Positions 59,531 to 64,000 of a stretch of DNA of 64,000 bases are shown piece by piece. The DNA is taken from NCBI GenBank assembly GCA_021234155.1, contig JAJEKV010000002.1, positions 39,979,841 through 40,043,840 on the forward strand. Reading direction: 5' to 3'. This DNA is from Isoetes taiwanensis. Lineage: Eukaryota; Streptophyta; Lycopodiopsida; Isoetales; Isoetaceae. The translations under genes and the position numbers were made by a program. How positions within the stretch are numbered: the stretch's first letter is position 1; every line of letters begins with the position of its first letter. The notes beneath the pieces were generated by a model. It was not told where the DNA came from and did not search any database. It saw nothing but the letters and a program-made list of their open reading frames with translations.

Positions 59531-62263
59531 TCTTAATATCGATGTACTAAGAATTGATGGCAATAGTTTAAGGCAATATATGTAAGGGAATCGACCTACA
59601 ACATGTTGTACCCTCAACTGATTGTCTTTCTTGTGTATGCATCAAAAAATTTGAATATTATTCAATTTCCTTCTGGTGCTTGCATATGTTGTGAACATTT
59701 TTAGGTCTTGATGCAAGGACTTTATGTATCTCCTGGAAGTCGTCAAAATGAAAAGTAACTAGGCTATATATGTTACAGATCCATTGATACAATTCAGGAT
59801 GACATATCTTCAAACCTTCTATTATTCTTATGCGAAATACTATCCTTCTGTCTAGCAATGCCATTATGTTATACTTCTGATCATGCCAATCATACAATCA
59901 GTATAACTAGTTCTACTATGTTAGGATGGAATATAACATGATAGAACTAACATCCGTATGCTGGTAAGATGCATTTTTTGATATATAAAATTCGTATACT
60001 AGTAGGATGCATTTGCTGATGTTATTTTCTATCTTTGTAGATCTGATGGTTTTCTTTTTTCTGTAACAGGGTTTTATGTACCACACAGGCACAGTAACTT
60101 TGTAAAACCTTAGACACCTAGGTATATAGAGCACATGTAGAGCTCTTTACAAACTGTAATTGCTTCTGTTCCAAAAAAAACCTGGAAAGAACATAATTCT
60201 GGTAGGTTTTGCAGTGATAATGGCACATATATTGCTGCAGGCATGTACTATATAACTATGTGCCTTTTCATATTCACAAAAGATCATGATGCCCTCTATC
60301 CATTATTGGAATACCATTGTTGTGATGCCAACTAAATGCCATCTTTCTGTTGTGAATATAGATAGCATACCATCAGTATGTGCATTTAACAGATGCATTT
60401 GAAGGTTCATGATCTCTTGTTTAGTGAGATGTAGGTAACTAGTATTTTGGACACATGAAAAAATAATATGATCTCTTTTCTGATGAGGACACATTTTTAT
60501 AAGATATAATACCTGTTGTGAACTTCTTGGTTGTGGCTATTAGGGCCTGTCATTGGCTGATATAATGTATGTGACGAGGCATAACAGGACGAATGCACTA
60601 GCGTGACAAAGCAACTGGAACAAGTTTCATCAGCCCTTGCAGTAGGTGGCGATTTACACTTTATGTTCGTGAAGACCAATCACATATTGCAGGCAATAAA
60701 TTGCCGTTTCAACATCTCTTATCAATAATATTAACAAAACGTTGAATGAAAATGCAACTATGATAAGTAAATCCAACCCTAATTTGTAACCTGCATCTAA
60801 TTGGCCTGACAACATATATATTTGTATGGTCCTTCATCCCAAGCATTTGGAGCGGTCTCCTTTAGCCATTTCAGGACTAAAGGTTGGTTTACAAACTGGG
60901 GAGTAGGTTGGGCATTTTTACAGCTTTTTTTTCTAATGTGCAGAATTTGCAGTTTATCACAGATGACAATACTCCCGGCGACTGACAGTTTGCAAAAGCA
61001 TTGGGCTCCAAGTCTTCCTTCAGAGTTACTGAGTTCCTTTTCCCATCATGCAAATTTCAAACTATCATCAATGTGCTATAAATTCTTCATATTGTTACCG
61101 GATTTTGCCGTCTTGATGTTTAGACTACCATCATAGACCATGAACACTATTCAGGATATTGATTTGCTGGTTATTTTGCTCTTTCAAACTACCAGGTCAG
61201 CATTAAGACTATAGCACATCCAAGTGCCTTCAAGGTTTGACTGATCATATTGCATGCTTCAATCCTGTTTGGGCTTTTGTTGGAGGTAATTGGTATTTTG
61301 GATAGATGAGAAAAAAAAGCTATGATCTCTTTCCTGATGAGCACGACTTTTCTCTAGGTTGACGTACATCTTGACATTACTGTTAACCTAGTGTTTTGGA
61401 TTGGAAGTCCCTGCTAAATGCATACAGGAAATCATTGAAAATGCTATCACCTTTTTTTGCATGCTAAAACTTTGTGGTAGAATAGGAGCTATAGATAACG
61501 CGAGGAAAATGAACAAGGAAATTATGAAGGACAAATTTGAAATAGAGTCGTATTCAATAAGCATTTTTGCCTCCAAATGCATGGTAAATTCACAATTTCT
61601 CACATTCCAATATCATGCCTTATCATCTTTATATTCACAGTGCTATAAAATGATAATATGCACCAAATGAAGAGCTAAAGTTTTGATTTAAATTATTTGT
61701 CCAACTTTTTAAGTGATGTGAAAGGCATTGGAGCTTAAGATTGTTTGTTGTTCGTGTGGAACTTTTGAATCTTACGAAATTGCTATATAATTATTATTTT
61801 GAATCTAGTTTTACAATCATTACAAAACCATTGGTATGCAAAGTAATCAAAAGTGCTTGTAACTAGTTCTTCAATAGCTTTAATTTTATTTTCAAGATCA
61901 TTTTCTTATCGATGCAGATCAGAATTATTGGGGTCATTGTGCATACCTTGTCTGGTGTTTTTAATAGAGGTCATCAGATCTCAAGCAACATATGATGAAG
62001 TTTTTTTCCCCATTCTTTATTCCAGTTTTTGCAATCTTTTAACTTCTGGCTGAAATTTTGCATAGATTGATGATCACCAAGAGGAGGTTTAGATTGGTAG
62101 AATTGAGTGGTCTGCAATAAACTTTCCATTATTAAGTAAGCTGCAGTTTTGCTTGAAAGGGCGTTCGATTTGGGGCGAGACATAAGTCTGTATATTGTGT
62201 CTAGGATTTGAGGGGAATGATCTGAAAGGAAATTCCTTTCATCCCCGGAAACTATACATTTAT
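59531..62263. other. Intergenic, no gene recognised
   Basis: AT-rich, with short open stretches only. One plus-strand frame (61401-61670) reads CGRIGAIDNARKMNKEI, faintly like a pentatricopeptide unit, but no second repeat is seen. The two segments at 60420-60500 and 61290-61340 share 'gatctctttcctgatgag'-type words, hinting at a diverged duplication. Confidence 0.3.
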
Positions 62264-64000
62264 CTAGAAAGTTTTCATTGGGGTTTCATTGGTGTTGACA
62301 ATATAGAATCTGTCCAGGGTACAGAAATTTGTATCTGTACCTTCTCTTTTGTTACTCCAAGTGAATCTAGAGTTGGAGAAGGGAATGCAGGCCAGATTGT
62401 TGTTGTTGACAAGGTCATTCCTGGCAGTTTTCTCAGCTCTTGACGTGTTGATTTTATTCCCCAGCTTGAGTTCATAGTTTGGGGTATTATTCCAGTCACC
62501 TGCTAGGATCCGGTCTTGGATATCATTATGGCCACATATCCAGGAGTTGATGTCTACCCAGATAGGACTCCTATCTATGGGGTCAGTTGTAGCATAGATG
62601 TTAGTTAGACCAATTTTACATCCTAAGTGCTTTCCAGAAGTGACCAGGACTGTTGTAGATGTCATAGACATCTACTTCATTCCATATAGCAGTACCTCCT
62701 TTAGTACCTTGAGCTGGAATAAAACTAGAAGAGGATTTGTCATTAATCTAGGTACCTAAGTTGGAAGATTCAAACAGAGAAGATGGTGCTCGTGGATCAG
62801 GATAATATCTGCTTTATATTCTTTAATTTGAGAGATAAACTTTCTCATGGAATGGTGAGAAAAGTTTAGGATACAAGAGCACAAGGAAGGGCGAGGTTTA
62901 GCAAGATTGACAAAGTCTGGTTATGGAGACTCTGGTATTGGCATAAGGGCCACTTCTAGGTAGGTCTTTGTAATTTTTACCTTTACCTCTTGCTTTTTGA
63001 TTGGGTAAAGCTTGTGTTCTCTTTATCTGAGCTGTCATCGACAGTTAAAGAAAATAGAAGGAATTTTCTTTAACTCTTACCTGGACGCATTGCTTGACTT
63101 GTTGAGAGTGATTGTCCTCTAATTGCTCCAGTGGCTGAGTTGTTTTTAAGATATCTTCTATGGCAGTGACCTTGAATTTGACTTCTTCTAGGTTATCTTC
63201 AACTACAGCTATTATAGAAATAGAGTCCAATAAAGGGCAATATGTTTTCTCATTAGCCTCTTTAGGTGGCTCAGTTATTTGGTGAAGGTTTGCATCCAAG
63301 GAGGATGGAACGTCCTCTGAGTATGGCGGTGACTGAGGCCTGGAAGGGCTTGAATTTAATGGCAGGAGGGGGATATCATGATGGTGATCGAGAGTTTTTC
63401 TATAGCCAATCTTGTCTTCTTTGTGGTAGACTCTTTAGGCGGGGTCAAGTATTGTTATTGATCAGTTTAATGTTCTTGAATTCCTTGGAATGAACCCCTT
63501 TTCTTCAAAATTACTTGAGTCAATCCCATAGCCAGATTCTTTGGAGTACCATTCTCAATGATACAATCTGCGAGAATAGCATAATAATTCAAGTTGGGGA
63601 TTTTGTGCGCCTCAACTGACTTCCCAGTATATTTCTACACTATCTTCACTTTAGTCCCTATACATCTTCGTGGGTGGGTTGTCCTTTATTAAATTTTGCT
63701 ACATATTCATTTTTGCTGATGGAGACTTTCTTTAGAGTCTCCTTGCTGTAGAGTCCTTTTGAAAGGACCTTGATGTTGCCATATTTCTGAATTTCCTTTT
63801 CTTTTCTTTTTTCCTAGAGAGATTGCTGCATTATGCATTTGAGGTCTAAATATTCTTGTTTGATTTTTTCTCTTTAAATCTTTCCTTTAGCTTCTTCCGT
63901 TGATACCATTCACGTTGTATTTTGAGGAGAACTGAAGTTTTGCATCATTATTGTGTTGTTAAGATAGAGTTGAATTGCTCCCATGATTTGTTTCAAGGAC
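62264..64000 (-). mobile_element. Third LINE: endonuclease and ORF1 remains
   Basis: An endonuclease-type segment on the minus strand: ADIILIHEHHL near 62790, then after frame changes IGLTNIYATTDP near 62600, DRILAGDWNNTPN near 62505 and FTWSNKREGTDTNFCTLDRF near 62340. Further right (5') are Lys/Glu-rich ORF1-like pieces at 63045-63299 and around 63450-63960 (KIKQEYLDLKCIMQQSL, KVLSKGLYSKE). No reverse transcriptase is found to the left of 62264, so the element is 3' truncated or rearranged. It differs in sequence from families A and B and from the L1 copy at 53281-59530. Confidence 0.72.

Noticed and set aside
44797-59540. 16-bp match gcaagcttcttaatat at 44797 and 59525, considered as a LINE target-site link
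   Set aside because: A single 16-mer match in a 64-kb AT-rich window can occur by chance, and the surrounding sequences do not agree.
61401-61670. Pentatricopeptide repeat protein fragment
   Set aside because: Only one weak unit-like stretch (CGRIGAIDNARKMNKEI) and no neighbouring repeat; too little to call.

Overview
The window looks like intergenic nuclear DNA of a land plant. Two plant enzyme genes with GT-AG introns are present: a 4-coumarate:CoA ligase and a glutamate:glyoxylate aminotransferase ending in a peroxisomal SRM tripeptide. The rest is mostly degraded LINEs, a hAT element, foldback MITEs, tRNA-derived repeats and long (CT)n, (GT)n and (TA)n tracts. Nothing is bacterial or organellar. 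A fern or other non-seed plant is possible, but the sequence alone cannot decide this.

Layout. 1-5460: a piece matching an aminotransferase intron, then 5'-truncated LINE copies on both strands. 6197-9959 (minus): six-exon 4CL gene with many single-base lesions; its large last intron carries a 201-bp MITE. 11250-15445: tandemly duplicated LINE body. 16300-24460: a second LINE family with an APE endonuclease, reverse transcriptase and zinc-knuckle remains, and several 3' ends running into long microsatellites. 26113-31309: two inverted 2.37-kb copies of an element encoding a Rep-like HUH-type protein (YxxK motif, Replitron-like), with 3' hairpins; one copy is flanked by a 32-bp direct repeat. 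32706-36689 (minus): 13-exon aminotransferase. 37232-39205: MITE, a coding-like fragment and a 3' fragment of a nepenthesin-type aspartic protease. 40314-44759: LINE 3' stems, a dimeric tRNA-like SINE and a poly(A)-tailed retroposon end. 44800-53280: a composite tandem repeat with tRNA-like heads, interrupted by a hAT transposon (transposase 48153-50776). 53281-59530 (minus): a nearly full-length L1-type LINE with ORF1 and ORF2 overlapping at ATGA, split by a 542-bp palindromic MITE. 62264-64000 (minus): endonuclease and ORF1 remains of a third LINE.

Two signals stand out. First, LINE 3' ends scattered over the window share a compound RNA-type stem-loop (changing stem bases that keep pairing, different tetraloops) and a terminal motif, each followed by a different microsatellite: (CT)n, (CTATT)n, (ATTCTC)n, (TTCAC)n or (CAATT)n. 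Second, the inverted pair of Rep/HUH elements is a rarely described class in land plants. Nearly every host-like gene here carries isolated one-base indels, so either most are pseudogenes or the assembly is poorly polished; RNA reads would separate these.
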